DNA of 64,000 bases, from NCBI RefSeq assembly GCF_040717455.1, contig NZ_JBFEFH010000013.1:62001-126000 (forward strand), given 5' to 3'. The notes under the pieces are model-generated. The model ran no database searches. It was not told where the DNA came from and was given only the letters and a program-made list of their open reading frames with translations. Both the position numbers and the translations under genes were made by a program. Each line of letters begins with the position of its first letter. Position 1 is the first letter of the stretch. This stretch comes from Tautonia sp040717455. GTDB lineage: Bacteria; Planctomycetota; Planctomycetia; Isosphaerales; Isosphaeraceae. This document shows, piece after piece, positions 49,476-58,024 of the stretch.

Positions 49476-50390
49476 ATGCATCGACACCTTGTCATGGGAA
49501 TGATTGTCGCGGCCAGCCTCGGGGGCGTTCCTCGCCCTGTCGAGGGGCCGAATCGGATCGAGGCCGCCGGCATCGAGAACCTGTTCCGCCTCTCGCCGAG
49601 ATTCCTGAGCGGGGGGCAGCCGGAGGGGGACGAGGCGTTCCAGGCGCTGGCGGCGCTCGGCGTGAGGACGATCGTCAGCGTGGATGGCCAGGCGCCCGAC
49701 CTCGAGCGCGCGCGGCGGTACGGGATGCGTTATGTGCATTTACCCATCGGTTACGACGGGATCCCGGACGATCGGGCGCTGGCACTGGCGAAGGTTGCTC
49801 GGGAGGCGGCGGGGCCCGTGTACATCCATTGCCACCACGGGAAGCATCGCGGCCCGGCGGCGGCGGCGGTCTGCGGGATGGTCGCCGAGGGCTGGGACCA
49901 CGCGATCGCCCGCCGATGGCTCGAACAGGCGGGGACCTCGCCCGATTACGCGGGGCTTTATCGAAGCATCGAGCATTTTACTGCCCCCCCCGACAGGGCC
50001 ATCGCCACCCTGACCGATGCGGACCTCCCCGAGCGGGCCGAGGTCCCCGACCTGGTCGAGGCGATGGTCATGATCGACCTGCGCTGGGAGCACCTGAAGG
50101 CCATCGCCGACTCCGGCTTCCGCGTGCCCGCCGATCACCCGGACCTGGAACCGGTCAATGAGGCCAACCTGCTGGCCGAGCATTACCGCGAACTGGCCCG
50201 GCTCGGCGAGTCGAAGGGCAGGGGGGATGCATTCCTCGCCTTGCTGCGGGACGCCGAGCAGAATGCCCTCGCCCTGCGAGACACCCTGCGTCCCCCGACC
50301 GTCGACCGGGACGCCGCGACGGCCGCGTTGAAGGACTCGGCGAACGACTGCAAGGCCTGTCATTCCCGCTTCCGGGACCACTTGCCGTGA
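49476..50390 (+). CDS. Secreted dual-specificity-phosphatase-like domain fused to c-type cytochrome segment
   Basis: 304 residues from ATG 49476 (MHRHLVMGMIVAASLGG), which gives a good signal peptide; ATG 49494 is a shorter option. Residues ~30-165: phosphatase-like, FLSGGQPEGDEAF and GVRTIVSVDG, with P-loop HCHHGKHRGP: Cys and Arg kept, the usual Ser/Thr after Arg is Gly. Residues ~190-304: helical segment ending NDCKACHSRFRD, one CxxCH heme site at the C-terminus, like the small cytochrome at 27 kb. Predicted periplasmic. Stop overlaps queG start (GTGA). Confidence 0.75.
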   Translation: MHRHLVMGMIVAASLGGVPRPVEGPNRIEAAGIENLFRLSPRFLSGGQPEGDEAFQALAALGVRTIVSVDGQAPDLERARRYGMRYVHLPIGYDGIPDDRALALAKVAREAAGPVYIHCHHGKHRGPAAAAVCGMVAEGWDHAIARRWLEQAGTSPDYAGLYRSIEHFTAPPDRAIATLTDADLPERAEVPDLVEAMVMIDLRWEHLKAIADSGFRVPADHPDLEPVNEANLLAEHYRELARLGESKGRGDAFLALLRDAEQNALALRDTLRPPTVDRDAATAALKDSANDCKACHSRFRDHLP

Positions 50391-51484
50391 GCGATCAGCC
50401 CCCCGACCGGCGATCGGCCGAGGTGAAGCGCCTGGCCAGGGCGCTGGGATTCGACCTCGTCGGCATCGCACCGGCCGTCTCGCCTCCGGGGTTCGGATCG
50501 TTCCTCGACTGGCTCGCCGGGGGGAACGCGGCGGGCATGACCTACATGCACACCCATGCCGAGGCTCGCCGGCATCCCGAATCGGCCCTCGAGGGTGTCC
50601 GCTCGGTCGTGATGGTCGGCCTGTCCTACAAGCCCGGCACGCCCGACCCGCCCTCGACGCTTCGGACCGGCAAGGTGGCCCGCTACGCCCGGGGCAGGGA
50701 TTACCACAAGGTGCTCTGGAAGCGCCTGGGACGGCTGAAGGGGCACGTCGAGGCCGCCTGGCCCGAGTCGCGGTCGAGGGCCGTGGCCGACACCGCTCCG
50801 CTGCTGGAACGCGATTATGCCCGGCTGGCCGGCCTGGGCTGGATCGCGAAGAACACCATGCTCATTCACCGACAGATCGGCAGTTATACGGTCCTTGGCG
50901 CCCTCTTGACCGACCTCGATCTCGAACCCGACGCTCCCCACGAATCGACGCATTGCGGCACCTGCACGCGATGCCTCGACGCCTGCCCGACCGACGCGTT
51001 CTCGGCCCCCGGCCGGCTCGATGCCCGCAAATGCATCAGTTATTGGACGATCGAACACCGCGGACCACTTCCCGACGAGGCCGAGGGCCGGCTCCACGAC
51101 TGGCTCTTCGGCTGCGACATCTGCCAGGAGGTCTGCCCCTGGAACCGCAAGAGCCCGCCCGGCACCGATCCCGAGCTGGCGGCCGATCCCCGGCGGGTCG
51201 CCGTCGACCTGGTCGAGTTGCTCCGGAGCGACGACGCGACAATCGCCGCCCTGATCCGGGGATCGGCCATGACCCGGGCCAAACGCTCGGGCCTGCTCCG
51301 CAACGCGGCGAGCCTGCTCGAATCGCGAGGGGTCGCCGACCCGGAGGTGCTCGATGCGCTCGAGCAGAACGTCGACGACGCCGACCCGATCGTCGGCGCC
51401 GCCTGCTCGAAGGCCCTGGCGACGCTCCGAGGGGTGCTGCCGCCTCAAGGCCGAACGATTCGCCCCCACCCCCCCGCGCCATAA
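50387..51484 (+). CDS. queG: Epoxyqueuosine reductase
   Basis: Last step of queuosine tRNA modification: cobalamin- and 4Fe-4S-dependent reduction of epoxyqueuosine. 365 residues. N-terminal GFDLVGIAPAVSPPGFGSFLDWLA, GMTYMHTHAEARRHPE, then two ferredoxin clusters HCGTCTRCLDACPTDAF and CDICQEVCPWNRK, plus C-terminal HEAT-like helices. GTG 50387 overlaps the previous stop by 4 bp. queA is also in this window, 6 kb away, but not in the same operon. Confidence 0.93.
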   Translation: MSDQPPDRRSAEVKRLARALGFDLVGIAPAVSPPGFGSFLDWLAGGNAAGMTYMHTHAEARRHPESALEGVRSVVMVGLSYKPGTPDPPSTLRTGKVARYARGRDYHKVLWKRLGRLKGHVEAAWPESRSRAVADTAPLLERDYARLAGLGWIAKNTMLIHRQIGSYTVLGALLTDLDLEPDAPHESTHCGTCTRCLDACPTDAFSAPGRLDARKCISYWTIEHRGPLPDEAEGRLHDWLFGCDICQEVCPWNRKSPPGTDPELAADPRRVAVDLVELLRSDDATIAALIRGSAMTRAKRSGLLRNAASLLESRGVADPEVLDALEQNVDDADPIVGAACSKALATLRGVLPPQGRTIRPHPPAP

Positions 51485-51494
51485 CCGATCCCGC

Positions 51495-52658
51495 TCACTT
51501 CCCGGCATGATTCTCCATGTAATACTGAATCAGGGCCGAACTCGCCTCGTCGCACGCCTTCGGCCCTGCGTCCCCCGCCTGGTTGGTGGCGGCCAGGACG
51601 GCAAAGCGGCGACGGGGGGCCATCCAGACCACGGCATAGTTCATGGTGTTGCTCCCGGCGTGATTCAAGACGGTGCCGCCCCCCCAGGACCGCTCGTGGA
51701 ACCCCCATCCGAAGGCATAATTCCCGTCCCCCGGCCGGGCATGCAGGGTGGCGAACGTCTCGGGTGCCAGCAAGGCGGGTCGCCCTTCACCTGCCCGCAA
51801 GTGGCAGGCGACGAAGCGGGCCCAGTCCGCCATCGAGGCGTGGACGGTGCCCGCCGGGCCGATCATCAACGGATTGTCCGCGCCCGGCCCCGGAGGGATC
51901 GGCAACGTTATGCCCTCCCGGACGAGATGAGGCCAGGGCTGATCGGCCCTGCCCGGCGACGCCATGGGGCCGAATCCGCCGGACGACATGCCGAGCGGCT
52001 CGAACAGCCGCCGTCGCATCAAGTCTTCCCAGGGGGCCTTTCCCAATCGCTCGGCGATCGCCCCGGCGACGATGTACCCCCGGTTGGAATACTCGAACGT
52101 CGTGCCCGGCCGCGAGGCGGGGGCCTCGGCCAGGACCCTCCGCAGGTAGTCGGTCCGCTGGGCCGTCAGCGAGGCGCTCGAGGCCTTCATGGCGAGCAAT
52201 GACAGCCCCGGGGCGGCCGTCTCTCCGGAGAATCCGGCGCGGTGCGCCAGCAACTGTTCGAGTGTGGCCGATCGGTAATCGGGGTGCATCACCCGGGCCA
52301 GATCGGGCAGGGCCTCGGCAAGCGTCGTCTGCCAGGAGATGACCCCCTCCTCGACGAACGTGGCGAGCAAGGTGGCGGTCATCGCCTTCGTGCACGATCC
52401 CAGATGAAAGCGATCATCGAGGCTCACCGCCGGCCCGTCTCCCGCCCGCCGAAGACCGACCGCTCCCACGGCGATCGGCCCTTCGGCGGTGACGATCGCC
52501 CCGGCGAGCGCCGGCAGACCATGACGCTCCCGAATCGGTTCGAGCAGCGCCGCCAGCGCCCGGGCCTCGTTCCCGGCGGCTTCCTCGGGACCCTCCGCCC
52601 GGAGGGGCAGCGTCGGGAAGAGGGTCACCATCACGACTGCAAGGGGAACACCGCTCAT
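51495..52658 (-). CDS. Secreted serine hydrolase (beta-lactamase/PBP4* family)
   Basis: 387 residues; signal peptide LAVVMVTLFPTLPLRAEG. Class C-type triad: LGSCTKAMTATLL (SxxK, Ser and Lys), EYSNRGY (YxN), and VLNHAGSNTM (HAG in place of KTG). An esterase, DD-peptidase or D-aminopeptidase role is possible. Stop lies 10 bp from the convergent queG stop, with no intervening hairpin, so read-through transcription between them may occur. Exported, periplasmic. Confidence 0.85.
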   Translation of the reverse strand: MSGVPLAVVMVTLFPTLPLRAEGPEEAAGNEARALAALLEPIRERHGLPALAGAIVTAEGPIAVGAVGLRRAGDGPAVSLDDRFHLGSCTKAMTATLLATFVEEGVISWQTTLAEALPDLARVMHPDYRSATLEQLLAHRAGFSGETAAPGLSLLAMKASSASLTAQRTDYLRRVLAEAPASRPGTTFEYSNRGYIVAGAIAERLGKAPWEDLMRRRLFEPLGMSSGGFGPMASPGRADQPWPHLVREGITLPIPPGPGADNPLMIGPAGTVHASMADWARFVACHLRAGEGRPALLAPETFATLHARPGDGNYAFGWGFHERSWGGGTVLNHAGSNTMNYAVVWMAPRRRFAVLAATNQAGDAGPKACDEASSALIQYYMENHAGK

Positions 52659-52832
52659 GGCAGAGGCTCCGGGGCCGTGAGAGGCCGAATCAAAGGAGAC
52701 AGATCCTCATCGAATCAATCCCGAACACGCACGCGAAGATTCTCTCAACGCACTACAGGGGGGACGGCAACGGACCCCAAGGCCGATCCTCGCCCCTCTT
52801 CGGATGTCCGTCCGCCCCTGGGGGGGCCGGCC

Positions 52833-54200
52833 TCACTCGTCGGCCTGGGCACGAATCCAGGTCACGGCGGCGTCGAGCACCGGGTCGCCGCCCGAGAGCA
52901 AGGCCGATCGCGACGGCCAGACTTCCTGATCGGGGATCACCCCCGTGCCTTCCAGCGTCGATCCGCTGGCGGAAACATAGTTGGCGAAGGCATATTGGAA
53001 TCCGTCGCCGTTGGGCAGTTTTACCACGACCGACGGCAGGGCCGCCCCGGCCGTCCTCGAGCCGAAGATCCGGGCGCGGCCGAGATCCTGGAGGCCACCG
53101 GCGAAGATCTCCGAGGTCGAGGCCGAGCAGCCGTCCACCAGCACCGCCACCGGCCCCTTGAACGTCTCGGCCCTCGGGAAGACGACGAAGTTCAGGTTCG
53201 TGTCGCGAGTGCTCATCGTGCCCAGCTTCAAGCCCGACTCGTCGAAGAGCCACCCGCAAATCCCCATGGCCATGGCGCCGATCCCGCCGGGATTCCCCCG
53301 CAAATCGAGGATCAAGCCCGGCGCGTCGAGATGCCCGGTGATCGCCTCGCCGATTTTGGGGATGAGCGACGCCGGATCAAAAAAGGCGCTCCAGTGCACA
53401 TAAGGAATCGCCTCATCAACCACCCGACTCTCGAAGTAGACCGACATCGGCGGCAGATTGCCGAACCGGGCGACCGTCCCCCGGGGCCGGGCCAGGGTGA
53501 GCGTCCGGTCGACCTGCTCGCCCTCCCCGTCTCGGAAACGGATCGTGCGATCCGAGCCGGTCGGCCCGCCGAGCCGACGCTCGACCGCCCGGGAGGCGTA
53601 GAGGTCATACTGGGTCGAGTCCTCGTACACCTCGGCCACCTTCTCCAGGACCGGGGCGATCGGCTTCCCCTCGACCTGCTCGACGACCCACCCCGCCTCG
53701 ATCCCGGCCTCCTCGGCGGGCGAGCCGGGTTCGACCTGGACGACCAGGGCTTCCCCCTCGACGGCCCGGATGTGCAGGCCCGTCGCGCCGTCGCCGCCAG
53801 AGTCGTCCTCGTCCCCGTCGATCGCCTCGTAGACCGACTGAGGGATGATCCCGAAATGCGACTGATTCAAACGCTTCACCATTTCCTGAAGCGTCGCCCG
53901 TGCCTCGTCCATGGTCCCGGCCTCGGCCATCTTCGGGCGCAGTTCCTCGCGGACGGAGGGCCAGTCGACGCCGTTGAGGTCGGGGTCGAAATGCTTGTCG
54001 CGGATCGTCTCCCAGACGATGTCGAACGATTCGAGGTTCAGGCGGGCCTGCTCCTCGGTCAACACTCGGGCGGGCCTCGGCTCGGCGGCGGCCTCGGCGG
54101 ATCGGGCCTCGGCGACCGGTTCCTGGGCCCGAAGCGCGATCGGGATCAGCAGAGATCCCAGGACACTCAAGGCGGGAAGCAGGCGGTTCGATCGGATCAT
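52833..54200 (-). CDS. Secreted S41-family (C-terminal-processing-like) serine protease
   Basis: 455 residues from ATG 54200. Signal peptide LLPALSVLGSLLIPIALRAQ. PDZ-like region (LVVQVEPGSPAEEAGIEAGW, residues ~165-215) and S41 core: ILDLRGNPGGIGAMAMG, VLVDGCSASTSEIFAGGL (nucleophile Ser) and FGSRTAGAALPS, where the catalytic Lys of CtpA-type enzymes is absent, as in the Lys-less S41 subfamily. Divergent from the beta-lactamase/VanX fusion gene; 224 bp between starts. Role in envelope protein turnover inferred. Confidence 0.82.
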   Translation of the reverse strand: MIRSNRLLPALSVLGSLLIPIALRAQEPVAEARSAEAAAEPRPARVLTEEQARLNLESFDIVWETIRDKHFDPDLNGVDWPSVREELRPKMAEAGTMDEARATLQEMVKRLNQSHFGIIPQSVYEAIDGDEDDSGGDGATGLHIRAVEGEALVVQVEPGSPAEEAGIEAGWVVEQVEGKPIAPVLEKVAEVYEDSTQYDLYASRAVERRLGGPTGSDRTIRFRDGEGEQVDRTLTLARPRGTVARFGNLPPMSVYFESRVVDEAIPYVHWSAFFDPASLIPKIGEAITGHLDAPGLILDLRGNPGGIGAMAMGICGWLFDESGLKLGTMSTRDTNLNFVVFPRAETFKGPVAVLVDGCSASTSEIFAGGLQDLGRARIFGSRTAGAALPSVVVKLPNGDGFQYAFANYVSASGSTLEGTGVIPDQEVWPSRSALLSGGDPVLDAAVTWIRAQADE

Positions 54201-54424
54201 GGGGGCAGGACCCTTGAAAAGATGAGGTCGTGCGAGCAGGGCGGGGTGCTCGCCCGAGGATGCTCGATTGTACTTCGCCGGACGGCCGGGCGTCTTGAGT
54301 GATCCCGCGGAAATCGAGGGGCCGATCGGCACGCGGGGGCATCGAAGCACTCCCGCCGCATCGCGTCTTCCGTCATAATCGGGTCCGTGTTGCGTCCGCA
54401 CCTTCGCCCTCGGAGTCGCCGAAG

Positions 54425-56794
54425 ATGTTGCGTCTCGTCGCGTTGTCCCTCGCGAGTCTGATCTCCCCCGTCATGGCTCAGGAGGTCATCGGCCCCCACG
54501 CGCCGATGACGGCCGAGGCGACCACGGCGCTCGAAGCCTTCATCGCCCGAGAGGTCGAGCAGAAGGGGATTCCGGCGCTGTCGATCGCCCTGGTCGACGG
54601 CGACCAGATCGTCTGGGTGCGTGGCTTCGGCCTGGCCGACCCGGGGCGGGGGACCCCCGCGACGGCCGAGACGATCTACCGCGTCGGCTCCGTGTCGAAG
54701 CTCTTCACCGACCTGGCGGCCATGCAACTCGTCGAGCGGGGGTCGCTCGACCTCGATTCGCCCGTCGCCGACGCCTTGCCCGAGTTCGCCCCCGAGAACC
54801 CGTTCGAGGCCGCCATCACCCTCCGGCACCTGATGAGCCACCGCGCCGGGCTCGTCCGAGAGCCCCCCGTCGGCCACTATTTCGACCCCGACGAGCCGAG
54901 CCTCGACGACACCGTCGCCAGCCTCAATCGGACGCGATTGCCCATTGCTCCCGGATCGAAAACGAAGTACTCGAACGCCGGGCTCGGCGTCGTCGGCCTG
55001 GCGGTGGAACGGGCCGCCGGGAAGCCCTTCGCCGACGTGATCCGATCCGGGCTCCTGCAACCGATGGGGATGTCGTCCAGCGACTTCGAGCGCACCGCCG
55101 CGATCGAATCCCGGCTCGCACGGGCGATCATGTGGGGTTACGACGGCCGCCGCTTCGAGGCCCCCGGCTTCGCCCTCGGCTACGCGCCGGCGGGCAGCCT
55201 CCACGCCTCGATGCCCGACCTCGGCCGGTTCCTGATCACGCTCTTCCAGGGCGGGCGGACCGAGGCGGGCGAGGTCATCAAGGCCGAGACGCTTGCCCGG
55301 ATGTTCGAACCCCAGTTCGACGCGAAGGGCCGCTTCGGCCTGGGCTTCGCCGTAAGCGAGTGGAACGGGCACCGGCGGGTCGGCCACGGCGGGGCCGTCT
55401 ACGGCTTCGCCACCGAGCTGGCCGCCCTGCCCGAGAAGAAGCTCGGCGTGGCGGTGTCGGCGTCGCTCGACGTCGCCGACGTGGGCACCATCGCCGACCT
55501 CGCCCTGGAAACGCTGCTCGCCTTGAAGGACGGAACGCCGCTCCCCGAATTCCCCAAATCGGATCCCCTCCCCGACGGCCTCGCCCGGACGCTCCGAGGC
55601 CGATACCAGGACGAGGATCAGGCCGATCGTATCCTCGAATTGCTCGATCAGGACGACCGACTGCTCATGGTCCCCACGCGGAGCGGTTACCTGCACGAAT
55701 TGCGGTCGGTGCCCGGAACCGACGGGGCCAGGCTCGTGATCGACGGCCCGATCCTCGCCCACGGCGCAACCATCGATCGGGACGGCGACCGCCTGATCTT
55801 CGGCGGCTCCGCCTTCCGCAGGATGCCCGGCGACGAGCCCCCCCCGGCCGCTCCCGAGGACTGGACGGGACTAATCGGCGAGTATGGATGGGATCACAAT
55901 ATCCTCTACATCCTCGAACGCGAAGGGATGCTCTACGCCCTGATCGAGTGGTTCTTCCTCTACCCGCTCGAACCGATCGGCGGCGACACCTTTGCGTTCC
56001 CCTCGACGGGCCTCTACCACGACGAGACGCTCCGGTTCGATCGCGACGATAGCGGCAAGGCCCGTCGAGCCATCCTCGGAGAAAGCGTTGTCTTCGAGCG
56101 TCGGCCGATCGACGGCGAGGACGGCTCGACCTTCCGCGTCGATCCGATTCGACCGGTCGCCGAGCTCCTTCCAGGGGCGCTCGCCGCCTCCCCGCCGGCC
56201 GAGGAAGGCCCGTTCCTCGAATCCGATCTTGTCGACCTGACGACGCTCGATCCGACGATCCTGCTCGACATCCGCTACGCGACCGAGAACAACTTCCTCG
56301 GCACCCCGTTCTATTCCTCGGCCCGGGCCCTCCTGCAGCGCCCGGCGGCCGAGGCGTTGGTGCGGGTGCATCGGTCGCTCGAGCCGCTCGGCTACGGGCT
56401 CCTGGTCCACGACGCCTACCGCCCCTGGTACGTCACGAAGATGTTCTACGACGCCACGCCCGAGGCATCGCGCGGATTCGTCGCCAATCCCGCCAGCGGC
56501 TCGCGGCACAACCGAGGGTGCGCCGTCGACCTGACCCTCTATGACCGATCCACGGGCAAGGCGGTCCCGATGGTCGCCGGCTACGACGAGTTCTCCGAGC
56601 GGGGCGGGGCGTATTACCCCGGGGGCACCGCCCGCCAGCGGTGGCATCGGCTCTTGCTGCGTCGGGCGATGGAAGACCAGGGGTTCGCCGTCATCCCGAA
56701 CGAGTGGTGGCATTTCGATTTCGAGGACTGGCGATCGTACCCCATCGGCAATCAGACGTTCGAGGAGATCGAGGCCGGAGCCGGAGCCTCCTGA
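54425..56794 (+). CDS. Beta-lactamase-like domain fused to VanX-like D-Ala-D-Ala dipeptidase
   Basis: 789 residues from ATG 54425 with a signal peptide (LRLVALSLASLISPVMAQE). N-terminal ~350 residues: PBP4*/class C fold with SVSKLFTDLAAM (SxxK), KYSNAGLG (YxN) and VGHGGAVYG. A middle region of ~200 residues follows. C-terminal ~190 residues: M15D dipeptidase, DPTILLDIRYATENNF, SGSRHNRGCAVDLTLYD (zinc His-x-Asp) and EWWHFDF (zinc His, catalytic Glu), the VanX/DdpX signature. Two cell-wall peptide hydrolases in one exported protein suggest peptidoglycan D-Ala recycling or editing; no vancomycin regulator is near. Followed by queA after 6 bp. Confidence 0.85.
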   Translation: MLRLVALSLASLISPVMAQEVIGPHAPMTAEATTALEAFIAREVEQKGIPALSIALVDGDQIVWVRGFGLADPGRGTPATAETIYRVGSVSKLFTDLAAMQLVERGSLDLDSPVADALPEFAPENPFEAAITLRHLMSHRAGLVREPPVGHYFDPDEPSLDDTVASLNRTRLPIAPGSKTKYSNAGLGVVGLAVERAAGKPFADVIRSGLLQPMGMSSSDFERTAAIESRLARAIMWGYDGRRFEAPGFALGYAPAGSLHASMPDLGRFLITLFQGGRTEAGEVIKAETLARMFEPQFDAKGRFGLGFAVSEWNGHRRVGHGGAVYGFATELAALPEKKLGVAVSASLDVADVGTIADLALETLLALKDGTPLPEFPKSDPLPDGLARTLRGRYQDEDQADRILELLDQDDRLLMVPTRSGYLHELRSVPGTDGARLVIDGPILAHGATIDRDGDRLIFGGSAFRRMPGDEPPPAAPEDWTGLIGEYGWDHNILYILEREGMLYALIEWFFLYPLEPIGGDTFAFPSTGLYHDETLRFDRDDSGKARRAILGESVVFERRPIDGEDGSTFRVDPIRPVAELLPGALAASPPAEEGPFLESDLVDLTTLDPTILLDIRYATENNFLGTPFYSSARALLQRPAAEALVRVHRSLEPLGYGLLVHDAYRPWYVTKMFYDATPEASRGFVANPASGSRHNRGCAVDLTLYDRSTGKAVPMVAGYDEFSERGGAYYPGGTARQRWHRLLLRRAMEDQGFAVIPNEWWHFDFEDWRSYPIGNQTFEEIEAGAGAS

Positions 56795-56800
56795 CCACCC

Positions 56801-57832
56801 ATGCACACCGACGACTTCGACTTCCACCTGCCCGACGACCTGATCGCCCAGCACCCGGCCGACCGCCGCGATCGGTCGCGCCTGATGGTGGTCCATCGGG
56901 CCTCGGGGACCATCGAGCACCGCGTCTTTGCCGACGTCCCCGACTTGCTCCGCGCCGGCGACCTGCTCGTGAGGAACGACTCGAAGGTCGTCCCCGCCCG
57001 GTTGCTCGGCCGTCGCGAGGCCACCGGCGGGCGCTGGGAGGGGCTCTACCTGCGCGAGCACGGCCGGAACGTCTGGGAGCTGATGACCCAGACCCGCGGC
57101 CGTCCCCAACCGGGGGAGCACATCCTGATCGACGGCGGCTTGCGTCTGCAACTGATCGAACGACTCGACGACGGCCACTGGCTCGCCCGTGCGCTCGACC
57201 TGCGACCGACGTTCGATCTGCTCGACTCCTACGGCCACATCCCGCTCCCGCCCTATATCCACCGCGAGGCCGACGACCCGGAGGACCGCGACCGCTACCA
57301 GACCGTCTACGCCTCGGCCCCCGGCTCGGTCGCGGCGCCGACGGCGGGCCTGCACTTCACGGGGGCAATCTTCGATCGGCTCCGGTCCCTCGGCGTCTCC
57401 ATCGCCGATGTCACCCTGCACGTCGGCCCCGGCACCTTCCGCCCGATCAAGGTCGATCGCATCGAGGACCACGAACTCCACGCCGAATGGGTCTCGCTGC
57501 CTCCCGCCGTCTCCAGGCAGCTCAACGCGACCCGGTCGGCCGGCGGCCGGATCGTCGCGGTCGGCACCACCGCCACCCGAGTCCTGGAATCGTGCGTGGA
57601 CGACGCCGGCGCCTTCCGGCCGTACACCGGCCAGACGAACATCTACCTCCATCCCGGCGTCCCCATCCGGGGGGTCGATGCCCTCATCACGAATTTCCAC
57701 CTGCCGAGGAGCAGCCTGCTCGTCCTCGTCTCGGCCCTCGCGGGGGTTGAATTGATCCGGAAGGCGTATGCCGAGGCGGTCCGCCAACGCTATCGCTTTT
57801 ATAGCTATGGCGATGCGATGTTGATCCTCTGA
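56801..57832 (+). CDS. queA: S-adenosylmethionine:tRNA ribosyltransferase-isomerase
   Basis: Makes epoxyqueuosine by adding the ribosyl of SAM to preQ1-modified tRNA. 343 residues. Motifs: DFDFHLPDDLIAQHPADRRDRSRLMVVHR, LLVRNDSKVVPARLLGRR, GHIPLPPYIHREADDPEDRDRYQTVYA, GSVAAPTAGLHFT, and TNFHLPRSSLLVLVSALAG. ATG 56801 is 6 bp after the VanX fusion stop, so it may be co-transcribed with it. tgt is not adjacent. QueG, the next enzyme in the pathway, is 5 kb upstream. Confidence 0.96.
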   Translation: MHTDDFDFHLPDDLIAQHPADRRDRSRLMVVHRASGTIEHRVFADVPDLLRAGDLLVRNDSKVVPARLLGRREATGGRWEGLYLREHGRNVWELMTQTRGRPQPGEHILIDGGLRLQLIERLDDGHWLARALDLRPTFDLLDSYGHIPLPPYIHREADDPEDRDRYQTVYASAPGSVAAPTAGLHFTGAIFDRLRSLGVSIADVTLHVGPGTFRPIKVDRIEDHELHAEWVSLPPAVSRQLNATRSAGGRIVAVGTTATRVLESCVDDAGAFRPYTGQTNIYLHPGVPIRGVDALITNFHLPRSSLLVLVSALAGVELIRKAYAEAVRQRYRFYSYGDAMLIL

Positions 57833-57975
57833 GCGCCCCCCTCATCCCCGCCCCCCGAGACGGTCGATTCCCGATCGGATCGGCCCCCGGCGGCGGACGT
57901 CCACAGCCGGTTGACGGTCGACGGGAGCAATGTAATGATGAACAATTGATCGAAGCACAAGGCCTGCTCGATGAA

Positions 57976-58013
57976 CCCCCGGGAGCCGGATCGACCGGCC
58001 CGGCTCCCGGGGG
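57976..58013. terminator. 14-bp hairpin between convergent queA and M16 protease genes
   Basis: CCCCCGGGAGCCGG (57976-57989) pairs exactly with CCGGCTCCCGGGGG (58000-58013), 10-nt loop. Sits between two convergent stops. No T tract. Confidence 0.7.
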
Positions 58014-58024
58014 CATCCGAGGGA

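Noticed and set aside
54425..56794. Vancomycin-resistance locus
   Set aside because: The C-terminal VanX-like domain is fused to a beta-lactamase-like domain and no vanH, vanA/B or vanRS genes are present.
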